DNA of 42,182 nucleotides from Planctomycetota bacterium. GTDB lineage: Bacteria; Planctomycetota; Planctomycetia; Pirellulales; Pirellulaceae. Each line of letters begins with the position of its first letter. Position 1 is the first letter of the stretch. Location: positions 1-42,182 of the forward strand of contig JAQBZB010000044.1 in NCBI GenBank assembly GCA_027622275.1, in the 5' to 3' direction. The notes under the pieces are model-generated. The model saw nothing but the letters and a program-made list of their open reading frames with translations. It had not been told where the DNA came from and made no database searches. Positions 23,054-32,330 of this stretch are shown piece by piece. The position numbers and the translations under genes were made by a program.

Positions 23054-25180
23054 GTGTTGTCGCTGAATGACCAGCCGACCAAGTTGTGCGATGGATTGTC
23101 GCGGCGCGAAGTCTTGCGCATCGGCGGGCTGAGCGCGATGGGGTTGTCGCTGCCGAATCTGCTCCAGGCACGTGAAACCGCTCCGCTGGGCATCCCGCCG
23201 ACCGACAAGACCTTCGGCCGAGCCAAGAACGTCATATTCCTCTATCTAGCAGGCGGGCCTCCTCAGCACGAAACGTTTGACCCAAAACCGGACGCGCCTG
23301 CCGACATCCGCGGCCCTTTCAATCCGATCAGCACCAACGTACCCGGCATTCAGTATTGCGAGCTGCTCCCGCGAACTGCGGCGATGGCCGACAAGTTGGC
23401 GATCGTCAGGTCGATGGCGACCGACGATAACACGCACTCGTCGAGCAGTCATTGGGTGCTGACCGGATACAAATACGTGGGGCCGAATCCGCGGACGATT
23501 CAACCGACCGATTGGCCGTACTTCGGTTCGATCATCAAGCGTTACAAGCCGAGCGAGATTCTGCCGCCGCTGTCGACGGTCTGGATTCCCGACATCATGC
23601 GGCTGAATGAAAACGTCACACCCGCCGGTCAGACAGGCGGTTTTATGGGAAGCGAGTGGGACCCCGATCGTTTCGTTGGCGATCCGTCGCAGTCTGGCTA
23701 TCAAGTCAATGGCCTGTCGATGGGGGAACAGCTGCCCACGGAATTGCTCGCGCGTCAGAACCTGCTCGCCAAGATAGAACGACCGTTCGACGCGGCGCGG
23801 CGCGGTCCGAACGTTCAGCTGTTTGACAAATTTCAGCAGCAAGCCTTCGACCTGCTCACATCCGGCCAGGCACAAGAGGCGTTTGCGATTGAAAAGGAGC
23901 CCGCGCACGTTCGTGAACGGTACGGCAACAACCGCTGGGGGCAATGCGTGTTGCTGGCGCGGCGGTTGGTCGAGGCGGGCGTGCGGTTGGTCCACGTACA
24001 GTGGCCTCGCGAGCCGGGTGACAACGCGGTCGACAATCCGCTGTGGGACACGCACGCACAAAATGCCGACCGCGTGGAAGACGTACTGTGCCCGACGTTT
24101 GACGTCGGCTTCTCGGCCTTGATCGAGGATCTGGATCAGCGCGGGTTGCTCGACGAAACGCTTGTCGTTGCCATCGGAGAATTCGGCCGGACGCCAAAGA
24201 TCAACGCCAACGGAGGCCGCGACCATTGGGGGCCGGTGTTCAGCTGCGCGCTGGCGGGTGCAGGCATCAGCGGCGGACAGGTGTATGGCAAAAGCGATGT
24301 GCAAGGTGGGTATCCAATCGAGGATCGCGTGCAACCAGGCGAGTTGACGGGAACGATCTTTCACTTGCTGGGAATCGATTATCAATCGGCGTTCGCCGAC
24401 CGCGAAGGGCGCGAGCATCGGCTGACGGAAGGCAAGCCGCTGTTCAAGCTGCTCGGGACGGAACCAGCCACCGACAAGCGAGTCGCGAGTACGGGCGACG
24501 TCGCGCGTGTTCCACCGTTCGATCCCAGCATCACGCTGATGCATTCCGACTTCGTAGGCATCGAGCAACTCAAGCCGATTGACGCGCCGTCCCGCCCCAA
24601 GGGCTGGCGTGCGTCGCCCGTGTCTAGCGATGGCTTGCATTTGGTATTTGGTGCGACGGTCGTTAACAATCAAGCCGCCGTCGGGTTACATGCTGCCGCT
24701 GGCGAGGCACCAGTCACGATCAAACAGGGAGACATCGCGATACTAGTGCAAGAAGTACGCAGCCCCTTCGCCGGGACTTACACGTTGCGCGTTCGGTTGC
24801 GTGGCGAGGCGTCATCCGAGGAGGAGTTCGGCAAATGGTTTCCAAAACACTTCGCCTGCCGGTTGGAGATGTTCCAATACACCGAGGCAACCAAGAACGC
24901 CTCGAATCGGAAAGCACTGGCAACGTTCGACGTGCCACTCGCTTTCGCCGCGGACGACGATGCGTTCGAGACGTTTGAATTGACGAAAGAGTTCATCAAC
25001 GCCAGCCCTGGCGGGAATTTTTCCTTCGGCCTTGGAATGGGGATTGCCGTGATCGTCGAGAAGAAGTCGGAGGGAACCTTGGAACTTACGCCCGACACTT
25101 CGCCGCTGGCGCGCATCCGCGTCGCCGATGTGCAACTCGACTTCGTCGGCAAGCTGGTGAATGAGAAGGTGAAAGTGTGA
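23054..25180 (+). CDS. DUF1501 family protein with an extra C-terminal domain
   Basis: The GTG at 23054 is the start: GGAGG stands six bases before it, and the protein opens MLSLNDQPTKLCDG followed by the twin-arginine leader SRREVLRIGGLSAMGLSLPN. The DUF1501 part (about residues 50-460) has YLAGGPPQHETFDPKP, AIGEFGRTPKINANGGRDHW and IFHLLGIDYQSAF. About 240 further residues follow (from PFDPSITLMHSDFVG), with beta-rich segments such as GTYTLRVRLRGEASSEEEFG and FSFGLGMGIAVIVEKKSEG. This extension is absent from the other four DUF1501 proteins here and has no recognised family; it may bind a ligand or the partner protein. The stop overlaps the start of the next gene (GTGA), so they are coupled. 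Confidence 0.92.
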   Translation: MLSLNDQPTKLCDGLSRREVLRIGGLSAMGLSLPNLLQARETAPLGIPPTDKTFGRAKNVIFLYLAGGPPQHETFDPKPDAPADIRGPFNPISTNVPGIQYCELLPRTAAMADKLAIVRSMATDDNTHSSSSHWVLTGYKYVGPNPRTIQPTDWPYFGSIIKRYKPSEILPPLSTVWIPDIMRLNENVTPAGQTGGFMGSEWDPDRFVGDPSQSGYQVNGLSMGEQLPTELLARQNLLAKIERPFDAARRGPNVQLFDKFQQQAFDLLTSGQAQEAFAIEKEPAHVRERYGNNRWGQCVLLARRLVEAGVRLVHVQWPREPGDNAVDNPLWDTHAQNADRVEDVLCPTFDVGFSALIEDLDQRGLLDETLVVAIGEFGRTPKINANGGRDHWGPVFSCALAGAGISGGQVYGKSDVQGGYPIEDRVQPGELTGTIFHLLGIDYQSAFADREGREHRLTEGKPLFKLLGTEPATDKRVASTGDVARVPPFDPSITLMHSDFVGIEQLKPIDAPSRPKGWRASPVSSDGLHLVFGATVVNNQAAVGLHAAAGEAPVTIKQGDIAILVQEVRSPFAGTYTLRVRLRGEASSEEEFGKWFPKHFACRLEMFQYTEATKNASNRKALATFDVPLAFAADDDAFETFELTKEFINASPGGNFSFGLGMGIAVIVEKKSEGTLELTPDTSPLARIRVADVQLDFVGKLVNEKVKV

Positions 25181-28155
25181 CGCGACCGCGATCCCAGCTG
25201 ACGACACGAACCTTACTCTTGTTGGCGACGCTCGCTGGTTCGGCAAGCCCGCTCGTCGCCGCCGACGATCGTCCGATTTCGTTTCGCTACGATGTGCTGG
25301 CGGCGTTGTCAAAGCAAGGTTGCAGCGCGGGTGCGTGTCATGGTTCACCGAATGGGAAGGGCGGCTTTCGACTATCGCTGCGGGGATTTGATGCCGAACT
25401 GGATCGCTTGACGCTCTTGCGCGAAACGACCGGGCGACGGATCGATTGGCTGGAACCGGCCAGCAGCCTGCTCTTGCTCAAACCGACGATGCAGGTCGCG
25501 CACGGTGGCGGTCGCAAACTACACAAAGATGACCTCGCTTACCGCATCCTCCACGATTGGATCGCAGCCCAGTGTCCTGACGATCCGAGCGACGCACCGA
25601 GTTGCGTGCGTATCGAGATGGAACCCTCGACCGGTGAATTGACCTGGCCCGCGCCGGAACAGCAACTCGCCGTGCGGGCGTTCTTCAGCGATGGCACCAC
25701 GCGTGACGTCACATCGCTGACGATCTTCACTTCGTCGGACGATCTAGTCGCCACGGTGAATGCCGCCGGCTTGGTCAGCGGTCTTGCTCGCGGTGAAACA
25801 AGGATCATGGCTCGCTATCTAGACTTCATCGACACGACGGACCTGCAGCTGCTCAAGCCCATCGAGGGATTCGAGTGGGACGCGCCGCCGGGGAACAACT
25901 TCATCGATCGTCACGTGTTCGCGCGGCTAGCGAAGCTCCAGATTCAACCGTCGCCCGGTTGTAGCGATAGCGAGTTCATCCGCCGCGTCCATCTCGACGT
26001 CGTGGGAATCCTGCCGCCGCGAGCCGACACCGAGTCGTTTCTGGCAGACAACGACACGGAGAAACGCCAGAAGCTGATCGACCGGTTGCTGGAGCGGGAG
26101 GAGCACGCGGAGTTCTGGGCGCAGAAGTGGAGTGACTTGCTGCGCGTCAAGTCGAGCAAACTGAGTGCGAGCGGTGTCCACAAATTTAATCGCTGGATTG
26201 TGCAAGCCGTGCGCGAGAATATGCCTTACGACCGCTTTGCCACAGAGTTGCTGACCGCTCGTGGCAGCACCTTCACGAATCCACCCGCCGGTTTCTACCG
26301 CGCGATCGCCGACCCGAACGACTGTGCCGAATCAGTCTCGCAGTTGTTTCTCGGCATTCGCATTCAATGTGCGAGGTGCCATAACCATCCGTTCGATCAG
26401 TGGTCGCAAGACAATTACTACGGGATCGGCGCGTTCTTCAGCCGCGTGCAGCGAAAGCCGGTTGGCGAAAGTGGTGAAGTGTTTGTGTGGCTCGACCGTG
26501 CCAGCGAAGCGACGCAACCGCGCACGGGCCGGCAGATGAAACCCTGGTTGCCGCTCGCGGGAGAGGTGGATGTCCCCGCGGAGCAAGATCGACGCGAATT
26601 ATTGGCGGACTGGCTGACGGCACCGGAGAACCCCTACTTCGCGCGCGTGGCGGTGAATCGCATCTGGGCGCATCTGATGGGACGCGGCATGATCGATCCA
26701 GTGGACGATTTTCGTGCCGATAATCCGGCTTCGCATCCGGAGTTGCTCGACGCGCTCGCCACCGCATTTGTGGAGAGCGGTTATGACCAGAAAGAGTTGA
26801 TCCGCACGATCCTCAATTCGCGTGTCTATCAGCTCAGCAGTAAGACAAATGCTGCCAACGAACAGGATGGCAAGTATGGTTCACACGCTAACGCGCGGCC
26901 GCTCGGTGCCGAGCAACTGTTCGATGCCATTTGCCAGACCACGGGCGTACCGGAACGCTTTGCGAGTTTGCCGCCAGGCACAAGGGCCACGAATCTGCCA
27001 AGTCCCGAGTTCGGCAACGAGTTCTTGAGCGTCTTCGGCCAGCCGGCACGAAACACAGTCTGCGAGTGCGAACGCAGCGACGATTCGAAGCTGGCTCAAT
27101 CGTTGCAGTTGATCAATGGCCCTTTGATTCCCAACAAGTTGCGAGACCGCCGCGGTCGCTTGGCTCAATTTATCGACAACTTGCCCGCACGGCTGGCGAG
27201 TGCGGGACAGCCGGAGCGAGCAGGGCTGGTCGCTTGGTTCAAGGCAGATGAAGGTGTGCTTAACACGAATGGCAATGTCGCCGGAGACGCGGAGTCCGTT
27301 CAGCGATGGGAGAACCAGTGCGATCCGGCGACGAGCGTTTCACAAGCCGATGCCGAGCTTCAGCCAACTTTTGCTTCGACTTCGATCGGAGGTTTGCCGG
27401 CCATTCATTTCGACGGCACGAACGATCTGTTACACGATACCGAGCGCACCTTGTTGCCTGCCGGTTCAGCGCGAACGATCTTCGTCGTCGCGCGACTCGC
27501 CGACGAAACGGGCGGGGCGTTGTTCACGTTTGGCCGGGCGAGGCAAAACGGTTCCTCGGTCTTCACGGCGCAGCACATCCGAATTGGCGGCATCTATTAC
27601 GTCTATTCCGACGGCGTCAACGGGGCGGGCAACACGACCGCGGCGGCCGAGCAGCTGGCGACCCTTCAACAGCCGTTCGTGACCAGCTTCATCTCGACAG
27701 GCGTTGGTGACAAGTTGCAGGTTCTCGTGAACGGCACGGTCTTGCCGACTTCGCAACCAGGCGGCGTTGGCGTTGATCAAGGCAGTCCCGGCTTTACGAT
27801 CGGCAGCCGCGAAGACATTCCTCCCGCGGATCAGAGTTGGAGCGGTGACATCTCCGAGATCTTGGTCTATGATCGCCAGCTAACGGCGGAGCAACACGGC
27901 ACCGTCGGGACCTACCTTGCAACCAAGTACGATCTGTCAACGGCTTACCCGCGGCCACCGCTACCGACCGATTCGGGCATCGCCGATCGCGAGATCATTG
28001 TCGACTTCTACTTTGCCGCCCTATGCCGCCCGCCGTCCGACGCCGAAATCGACGTGGCACTCGAACACATTCGAGGCACAAGCGACCGCCGACGCGGGCT
28101 CGAAGATGTGGCCTGGGCATTGATGAACTCGAAGGAGTTCGTCTTTCAGCACTAG
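25177..28155 (+). CDS. PSCyt-like protein with Ig-like, DUF1549, DUF1553 and LamG-like domains
   Basis: This 992-residue exported protein starts at a GTG overlapping the previous stop, with GAGAAGGTG upstream. A signal peptide (LLLLATLAGSASPLVAA) precedes a variant cytochrome motif, GCSAGACHGSPNGKGGFRLS, in which the haem-type Cys and Cys-His are four residues apart (Cys49, Cys54-His55). Next comes a bacterial Ig-like (BIG2) domain (VRAFFSDGTTRDVTSLTIFT, about 165-225), then DUF1549 with CARCHNHPFDQW, then DUF1553 (VAVNRIWAHLMGRGMIDPVD). A LamG/concanavalin-like domain (GLVAWFKADEG to EILVYDRQLTAEQ, about 685-915) interrupts DUF1553, whose last part (FAALCRPPSDAEID, NSKEFVFQH) follows it. The gene order is DUF1501 first here, the reverse of the other pairs. 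Confidence 0.92.
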   Translation: MTRPRSQLTTRTLLLLATLAGSASPLVAADDRPISFRYDVLAALSKQGCSAGACHGSPNGKGGFRLSLRGFDAELDRLTLLRETTGRRIDWLEPASSLLLLKPTMQVAHGGGRKLHKDDLAYRILHDWIAAQCPDDPSDAPSCVRIEMEPSTGELTWPAPEQQLAVRAFFSDGTTRDVTSLTIFTSSDDLVATVNAAGLVSGLARGETRIMARYLDFIDTTDLQLLKPIEGFEWDAPPGNNFIDRHVFARLAKLQIQPSPGCSDSEFIRRVHLDVVGILPPRADTESFLADNDTEKRQKLIDRLLEREEHAEFWAQKWSDLLRVKSSKLSASGVHKFNRWIVQAVRENMPYDRFATELLTARGSTFTNPPAGFYRAIADPNDCAESVSQLFLGIRIQCARCHNHPFDQWSQDNYYGIGAFFSRVQRKPVGESGEVFVWLDRASEATQPRTGRQMKPWLPLAGEVDVPAEQDRRELLADWLTAPENPYFARVAVNRIWAHLMGRGMIDPVDDFRADNPASHPELLDALATAFVESGYDQKELIRTILNSRVYQLSSKTNAANEQDGKYGSHANARPLGAEQLFDAICQTTGVPERFASLPPGTRATNLPSPEFGNEFLSVFGQPARNTVCECERSDDSKLAQSLQLINGPLIPNKLRDRRGRLAQFIDNLPARLASAGQPERAGLVAWFKADEGVLNTNGNVAGDAESVQRWENQCDPATSVSQADAELQPTFASTSIGGLPAIHFDGTNDLLHDTERTLLPAGSARTIFVVARLADETGGALFTFGRARQNGSSVFTAQHIRIGGIYYVYSDGVNGAGNTTAAAEQLATLQQPFVTSFISTGVGDKLQVLVNGTVLPTSQPGGVGVDQGSPGFTIGSREDIPPADQSWSGDISEILVYDRQLTAEQHGTVGTYLATKYDLSTAYPRPPLPTDSGIADREIIVDFYFAALCRPPSDAEIDVALEHIRGTSDRRRGLEDVAWALMNSKEFVFQH

Positions 28156-28204
28156 CCCGAGTAGTAGCTGGATTCGTACGCCTACTTGCAAGTCGCGCCG
28201 CCGG

Positions 28205-28423
28205 CTATCCCGCTTCGTAAATCACCGGTCGGTACTTCGGAGTGGGAATCGGTTTGTTAGCTTGCCGGGCGGCTTCCAACCAGGCGGCCTTGGCCAGTTC
28301 GACTTCCTTGAGCGCCTCTTCAGGAGATTCGCCGAAGGCCGAGCAGACTTTGAGATCGGGGATATCGGCGATGTACCCGCCATCTTCGTCGCTGTAGAAA
28401 ATGTTGATGTGGTAGTCTTTCAC
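28205..28423 (-). CDS. hicB: HicB-type antitoxin, no HicA partner beside it
   Basis: The frame has no ATG in the right place; the GTG at 28423 gives VKDYHINIFYSDEDGGYIAD and then IPDLKVCSAFGESPEEALKE, a standard HicB N-terminal domain of 72 residues. A short proline-rich tail (PIPTPKYRPVIYEAG) follows. It lies 55 bp downstream of the antitoxin-like gene at 28479 and is the last gene of the locus B operon. Without HicA it may regulate the operon or protect against a HicA encoded elsewhere. A truncated copy of the same gene ends locus A at 17821. Confidence 0.75.
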   Translation of the reverse strand: MKDYHINIFYSDEDGGYIADIPDLKVCSAFGESPEEALKEVELAKAAWLEAARQANKPIPTPKYRPVIYEAG

Positions 28424-28478
28424 GACGATCAGCCTCGGCGGGCGTGCAATAGCTGCCACGCTGATTGATTTGCAGGGA

Positions 28479-28679
28479 TCAAGTCTTCTTTTGCTTGAGA
28501 CGGCGCGTGGACATTCGGATCTCGGCGAGCGCCGTGCGATCAACCCATTCTTGGCGTTCCTTCACGTAGTCGCCGTCACCATTTTCAAACTGGCCCAGAA
28601 AACGGATCATGCCAGCGCGGCCTAGCCGTTCGCGCAGCGCTTCCAACCCCTCACGGCGAATCTGCTCAAGCGTCAGCAT
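28479..28679 (-). CDS. probable antitoxin of the PIN-domain toxin
   Basis: This is a 66-residue protein, MLTLEQIRREGLEALRERLG, then MIRFLGQFENGDGDYVKERQ, with a basic C-terminus (STRRLKQKKT). Its start overlaps the end of the PIN toxin gene by 14 bp, the usual arrangement for a coupled toxin-antitoxin pair. No exact antitoxin family can be named; the helical N-terminus and basic tail fit a small DNA-binding or toxin-binding protein. A diverged copy is at 18110 in locus A, also followed by a HicB. Confidence 0.65.
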   Translation of the reverse strand: MLTLEQIRREGLEALRERLGRAGMIRFLGQFENGDGDYVKERQEWVDRTALAEIRMSTRRLKQKKT

Positions 28680-29118
28680 CGTCCATCTCCTTTAACCAAT
28701 CGACCGGATTCGCCACCTGCACCTGCAAATCGTTCTTGCGCCGCTTTGCCAACCGGCATAGGCGGTCGTCGCAACTCAGCAGCACATCGGCCTTCGCTCG
28801 TTCGGCAGCCGCCACGTGTACGGCGTCGGCCGGTCGGAAACCAATTCGTCCGAGTACTTCGGCCCGGTCAAACGTCGCTTTGTTTAGTTTCATTATAGAG
28901 GTAGATTCGGGCAAGAGCATACGAACGCGATTCCGGCGATCGGTGTCGCTGATGGCGTCGATCTCGATCACCGCCATCTCGGACGAAACTTGCTGCCACA
29001 GCCCGGCATCGACTCGTTCAAAGATTAGCGTAACGGCGGTCGTCTCGACCCGAATCCGCGATTGATTCTGGTCGTCAAACGGCCGGTTGAGACGCGAAAC
29101 GTCTAGGTAAATCTTCAT
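28666..29118 (-). CDS. PIN-domain ribonuclease (VapC-like toxin)
   Basis: PIN domains are Mg-dependent ribonucleases, usually toxins of VapBC-type pairs. The acidic residues fit: Asp6 in IYLDVSRLNRPFDD, an acidic centre near Glu47 (SSEMAVIEIDA), Asp98 in FRPADAVHVAAAE and Asp117/Asp118 in LLSCDDRL. The length of 150 residues is normal. Its ATG overlaps the stop of the restriction enzyme gene (ATGA, 29115-29118), and its end overlaps the antitoxin gene by 14 bp. The toxin thus depends on ribosomes finishing the restriction gene, which ties both activities together. Only its last few codons survive in locus A (near 18293-18316). Confidence 0.85.
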   Translation of the reverse strand: MKIYLDVSRLNRPFDDQNQSRIRVETTAVTLIFERVDAGLWQQVSSEMAVIEIDAISDTDRRNRVRMLLPESTSIMKLNKATFDRAEVLGRIGFRPADAVHVAAAERAKADVLLSCDDRLCRLAKRRKNDLQVQVANPVDWLKEMDDADA

Positions 29119-32100
29119 CGGGCGGTGGCCTCTTCGACGATGCGGATCTCCTCGTCCGTCAGGCCGTACAACTCGTACACCAACCGGTCAATCTCCTCGT
29201 CCGTCGCCGAGATCTGACGCGCGAGCGCTGTGCGCTCGTGAGTGGTCTTGGCGGTTGCAGAGCGTTTGTGAAGTGTGAGCATTTGCTCGACAAGGCCGAC
29301 CATACCGTCATGCAAACTCTCGCTGCGCGGTTCGCCTTCCTCAGGTACGCGAATTGGAAGTGGTTCAATGTACTGGCGATTGTAAGAGTAATATCCGTGA
29401 CCGAATCGGGAGTTGCTCAACTTGACGAGCCAATCGAGCAATTTGCTGTTTAGGAGTCCGAGAAGAAAATGCAGTGACGGTGCTTCGTTGCGAGCGTACA
29501 AACCGTATCCGCCGCCGCCACCGCCGCCACTTCCGACGAAATGATATTCACCGGCTAAATCCGATACGAAGCATGCTCGTTGTGATATTGAGGGGACAAG
29601 CAAGCGAGGAACAGCATCGCGAAGATCGTAGTTTCGTCGTCGAAAGCCGTACCACTCACCGGGTTTCTGCTTACTCCGGAGTTCCTTCGCGTGGCGATTC
29701 AGATACGCCCATGCCAACGGATACCGTGCGGCAAACTCTGATGACTCGATGAGAGCCGCTTGATCCTTCACGTTGTACGGAAAGAGAACATAGCGTTCAC
29801 TGGCCTCGATGTAGTAGCGACGCAAATCAACTGCTCCCTTAACGACGCGTCGAACGGCCGCCGTCTCGATCGAGAATGGCTCTGGTTCCGCGGCAGACGT
29901 GACGACGATCGTGTCGTCGTTAGATTCATGAGAGGCTTTCGTCAGAAGGAACACAGCGTCCATGCCGGTTTGTAATCCATGCTTGATCTTGCAAAGGTCG
30001 CCAAGCCGTGGGAAATCCCGGAACCGATCAAGCAATTGTCCAGATTGAGCGTCGACGAACGCCCACGCACTAGTCGATAGTCGCTCCGCTGGCACATTGA
30101 CTTCACGACGGACGATGAATTGTTGTGACGTCCGCGTCGTGTTGGCTTCTTTGTAGTTCACGTGTGTATGCGACTGCTTCGAGAGAAACAACAGGCATGT
30201 GTAGATTGTCGCGCCTGCAAATACTTGCGTATCGCCGAAGTCCACGATATTCGTGATTGCCCTTGTCTCGGAGAGTGACGAGCGAAGACTTTCACCGTAG
30301 TCGGAAGTAAAAAACTTGTTGGGAACAATGAAGCCAAACCGGCCGGTCTCAGATAATAGTTCGAGCGCGCGGCGCACAAAAACAACGTAAATGTCAAACC
30401 GATGGTTGATCTCATAAGTGCTGTATAGATATGGTCGCAAGTGCTCGTCGACGTTGCTGACGCGGACATACGGCGGATTCCCAAGCACTGCGTCAAATCC
30501 GCCCGACTTCATGATCTCGCGAAAGCCGTCCTTCCCGGACCAGTCGAAGACATTGATCCGCAACCGCTCGTCTTCGTCGAACAGGTCGAGTTGCTTGCCC
30601 TTGTAGAAATCGGGGCCGATCAGGCTGTTGCCGCATTTGATGTTGTCGGCCAGATCGGGCAGGGCGCGTTCGCGGAACAATCGCAATTGACGTTGCAGAG
30701 ACTCCTGGTTCTCGCCTTCCAACACCTTCAACAACAGCGACAGCTTCGTGACTTCCACGGCTTGCGTGTCGATATCGACGCCGTAGATGTGGTCCAGCAG
30801 AATTCGTTTGCGTTCGGCGGTCGTCAGCCGCCACTGGTCCTTGCGAGTCTGGTAGATGCGGTCCTTGTGCTTGGCCGGACCGTGTTCGACGTACCAGTCG
30901 CGATACCAGTCCAACAGATACTGATACGCGCCAATCAGGAACGACCCGCTGCCGCAAGCCGGATCGAGCACCGTCAGCGGCCGGCCTCCTTTCGCCGGCT
31001 TCCACGTTGTCTTCGTCCGCGCGGCGACTTCGTGCGGCGTCTTGCCTTCGAGCAGCTTGCCGACCGTTTGCTCGACGATGTAATCCACGATGTAAGTCGG
31101 CGTGTAATAGACGCCGCCCGCCTTCTTGACCTCCGGCTTGTCCTCGACCTTGGCCTGATGACCCTTGGTCAGCCGGATCACCTTGCCCAGGAACTGTTCG
31201 TAGACCTGGCCCAGGATCTCCGAGCCCAGCACGGAGAACTCGTACGGACTTTCCGGGTAGTAGAGATTGCGAATGATGTCCTTCAGCACGCGGTCGTCGA
31301 CTTGCAGCGACAACGTCCACTCGTCGGGATCTTCGTGCCGGTGCTTCTCTTTGGTGAAGTGAAACAGCCCCGAGTTGTAACGATCGTCGGCCTTGCGAAA
31401 CAACTCGCACAAGCGGGGATAGATCTTGGGTCCGCTGGTCAGCGATTGCAGCCCGCCGTAGATTTCGATGCCGCGGTCTTCGCAGATCCGCAGGAAGATG
31501 ATGCGATCGATCGTCTTTTGGACGGCAAAGTTGATCTCGCGCTGCGACAGCTCGGCATTGCGAGCGGCCAGATTGCGAGCCAGTTCACTGCGCCACTGTT
31601 CGATCTCTTTCAGGAACGCGTCGTCAACCTCGGCGGTGCCCCGCTTCTTCTTGGTCGACTCGGCGTACCTGTCGAAGGAGCCCTTACGAATCGCGTCAAG
31701 CGAGAAGATGGCCGCGATCTCGTCCCACCGCTCGTCATACTGTTCGTAGGTGAAGAACATCGTGCGGGCAGTCGATGCCTTGTCGTTCTTTTCCGGGCGG
31801 ACGCGGCAGTCGTAGACGGCGAACTCTTCGAAGTCGGTCAGAATCGACAACGGCAGCTTGGCCGACCAGCCGTATCTGCGCAGCTGAAACGCCGGGCTGA
31901 TGTCCTGGCCGATGTTGACCGATGGCTTTTTCGCCTCGACAAAGAACTTCCTCACGCCGCCGATGCGAAACGAGTAATCCGGGGCTTTGGTCGAAACGCC
32001 GATCTTGATCGAATCTTCGTGAACGACGTCTTTGTAAGCTTCGGCGTTGCCTTGCTCGTTGTCGATGTCCCAGCCGAGGGCCTTGAAGAACGGATCGATG

Positions 32101-32231
32101 AATTCCCGGCGCAATTCCGTCTCGCCGTACGATGGCAAGCGGTAACTGTCGTACTGCTCGCGGAAGCGGTTGACTAAGTCGAGGATTTCTTTTGGTGCTC
32201 CCACGCGGTCTGTTCTCCCGGAGATGGACAT
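29115..32231 (-). CDS. type IIG restriction-modification enzyme (Eco57I-like)
   Basis: A single polypeptide of 1038 residues carries nuclease, methyltransferase and specificity parts. The N-terminal PD-(D/E)XK core is APDYSFRIGGVRKFFVEAKK (Asp85, Glu99, Lys101). The methyltransferase has VLDPACGSGSF (motif I, near residue 423) and VLGNPPYVRV (motif IV, near 585), the N6-adenine type. The C-terminal third, with FRRRNYDLRDAVPRLLVPSI and SRFGHGYYSYNRQYIEPLPI, is a TaqI/Eco57I-type target-recognition domain. The ATG at 32231 (MSISGRTDRVGAPKE) is preferred; the upstream extension to 32342 is low-complexity and not shared with the locus A remnant. A GTG in RVGAPKE is another option. It is the first gene of an operon with the PIN toxin, an antitoxin and HicB. 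No frame defect is visible. Confidence 0.9.
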   Translation of the reverse strand: MSISGRTDRVGAPKEILDLVNRFREQYDSYRLPSYGETELRREFIDPFFKALGWDIDNEQGNAEAYKDVVHEDSIKIGVSTKAPDYSFRIGGVRKFFVEAKKPSVNIGQDISPAFQLRRYGWSAKLPLSILTDFEEFAVYDCRVRPEKNDKASTARTMFFTYEQYDERWDEIAAIFSLDAIRKGSFDRYAESTKKKRGTAEVDDAFLKEIEQWRSELARNLAARNAELSQREINFAVQKTIDRIIFLRICEDRGIEIYGGLQSLTSGPKIYPRLCELFRKADDRYNSGLFHFTKEKHRHEDPDEWTLSLQVDDRVLKDIIRNLYYPESPYEFSVLGSEILGQVYEQFLGKVIRLTKGHQAKVEDKPEVKKAGGVYYTPTYIVDYIVEQTVGKLLEGKTPHEVAARTKTTWKPAKGGRPLTVLDPACGSGSFLIGAYQYLLDWYRDWYVEHGPAKHKDRIYQTRKDQWRLTTAERKRILLDHIYGVDIDTQAVEVTKLSLLLKVLEGENQESLQRQLRLFRERALPDLADNIKCGNSLIGPDFYKGKQLDLFDEDERLRINVFDWSGKDGFREIMKSGGFDAVLGNPPYVRVSNVDEHLRPYLYSTYEINHRFDIYVVFVRRALELLSETGRFGFIVPNKFFTSDYGESLRSSLSETRAITNIVDFGDTQVFAGATIYTCLLFLSKQSHTHVNYKEANTTRTSQQFIVRREVNVPAERLSTSAWAFVDAQSGQLLDRFRDFPRLGDLCKIKHGLQTGMDAVFLLTKASHESNDDTIVVTSAAEPEPFSIETAAVRRVVKGAVDLRRYYIEASERYVLFPYNVKDQAALIESSEFAARYPLAWAYLNRHAKELRSKQKPGEWYGFRRRNYDLRDAVPRLLVPSISQRACFVSDLAGEYHFVGSGGGGGGGYGLYARNEAPSLHFLLGLLNSKLLDWLVKLSNSRFGHGYYSYNRQYIEPLPIRVPEEGEPRSESLHDGMVGLVEQMLTLHKRSATAKTTHERTALARQISATDEEIDRLVYELYGLTDEEIRIVEEATAR

Positions 32232-32330
32232 CCGTGCCAGATTGAGAGTTTGTTCCTCGTCCTGCGTCTCGTCAATGGCGGAGCCGAACTGGCGTGCCTC
32301 GATATGTTGGTGACGCGCGTGCTGCTGTAG

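Noticed and set aside
23246-24673. 475-codon minus-strand frame opposite a DUF1501 gene
   Set aside because: Antisense shadow; rich in Arg/Gln with no recognisable domain.
30441-32177. 578-codon open frame on the plus strand opposite the type IIG enzyme
   Set aside because: It is the antisense of a gene with clear catalytic motifs; its own translation has no motif, leader or family character.
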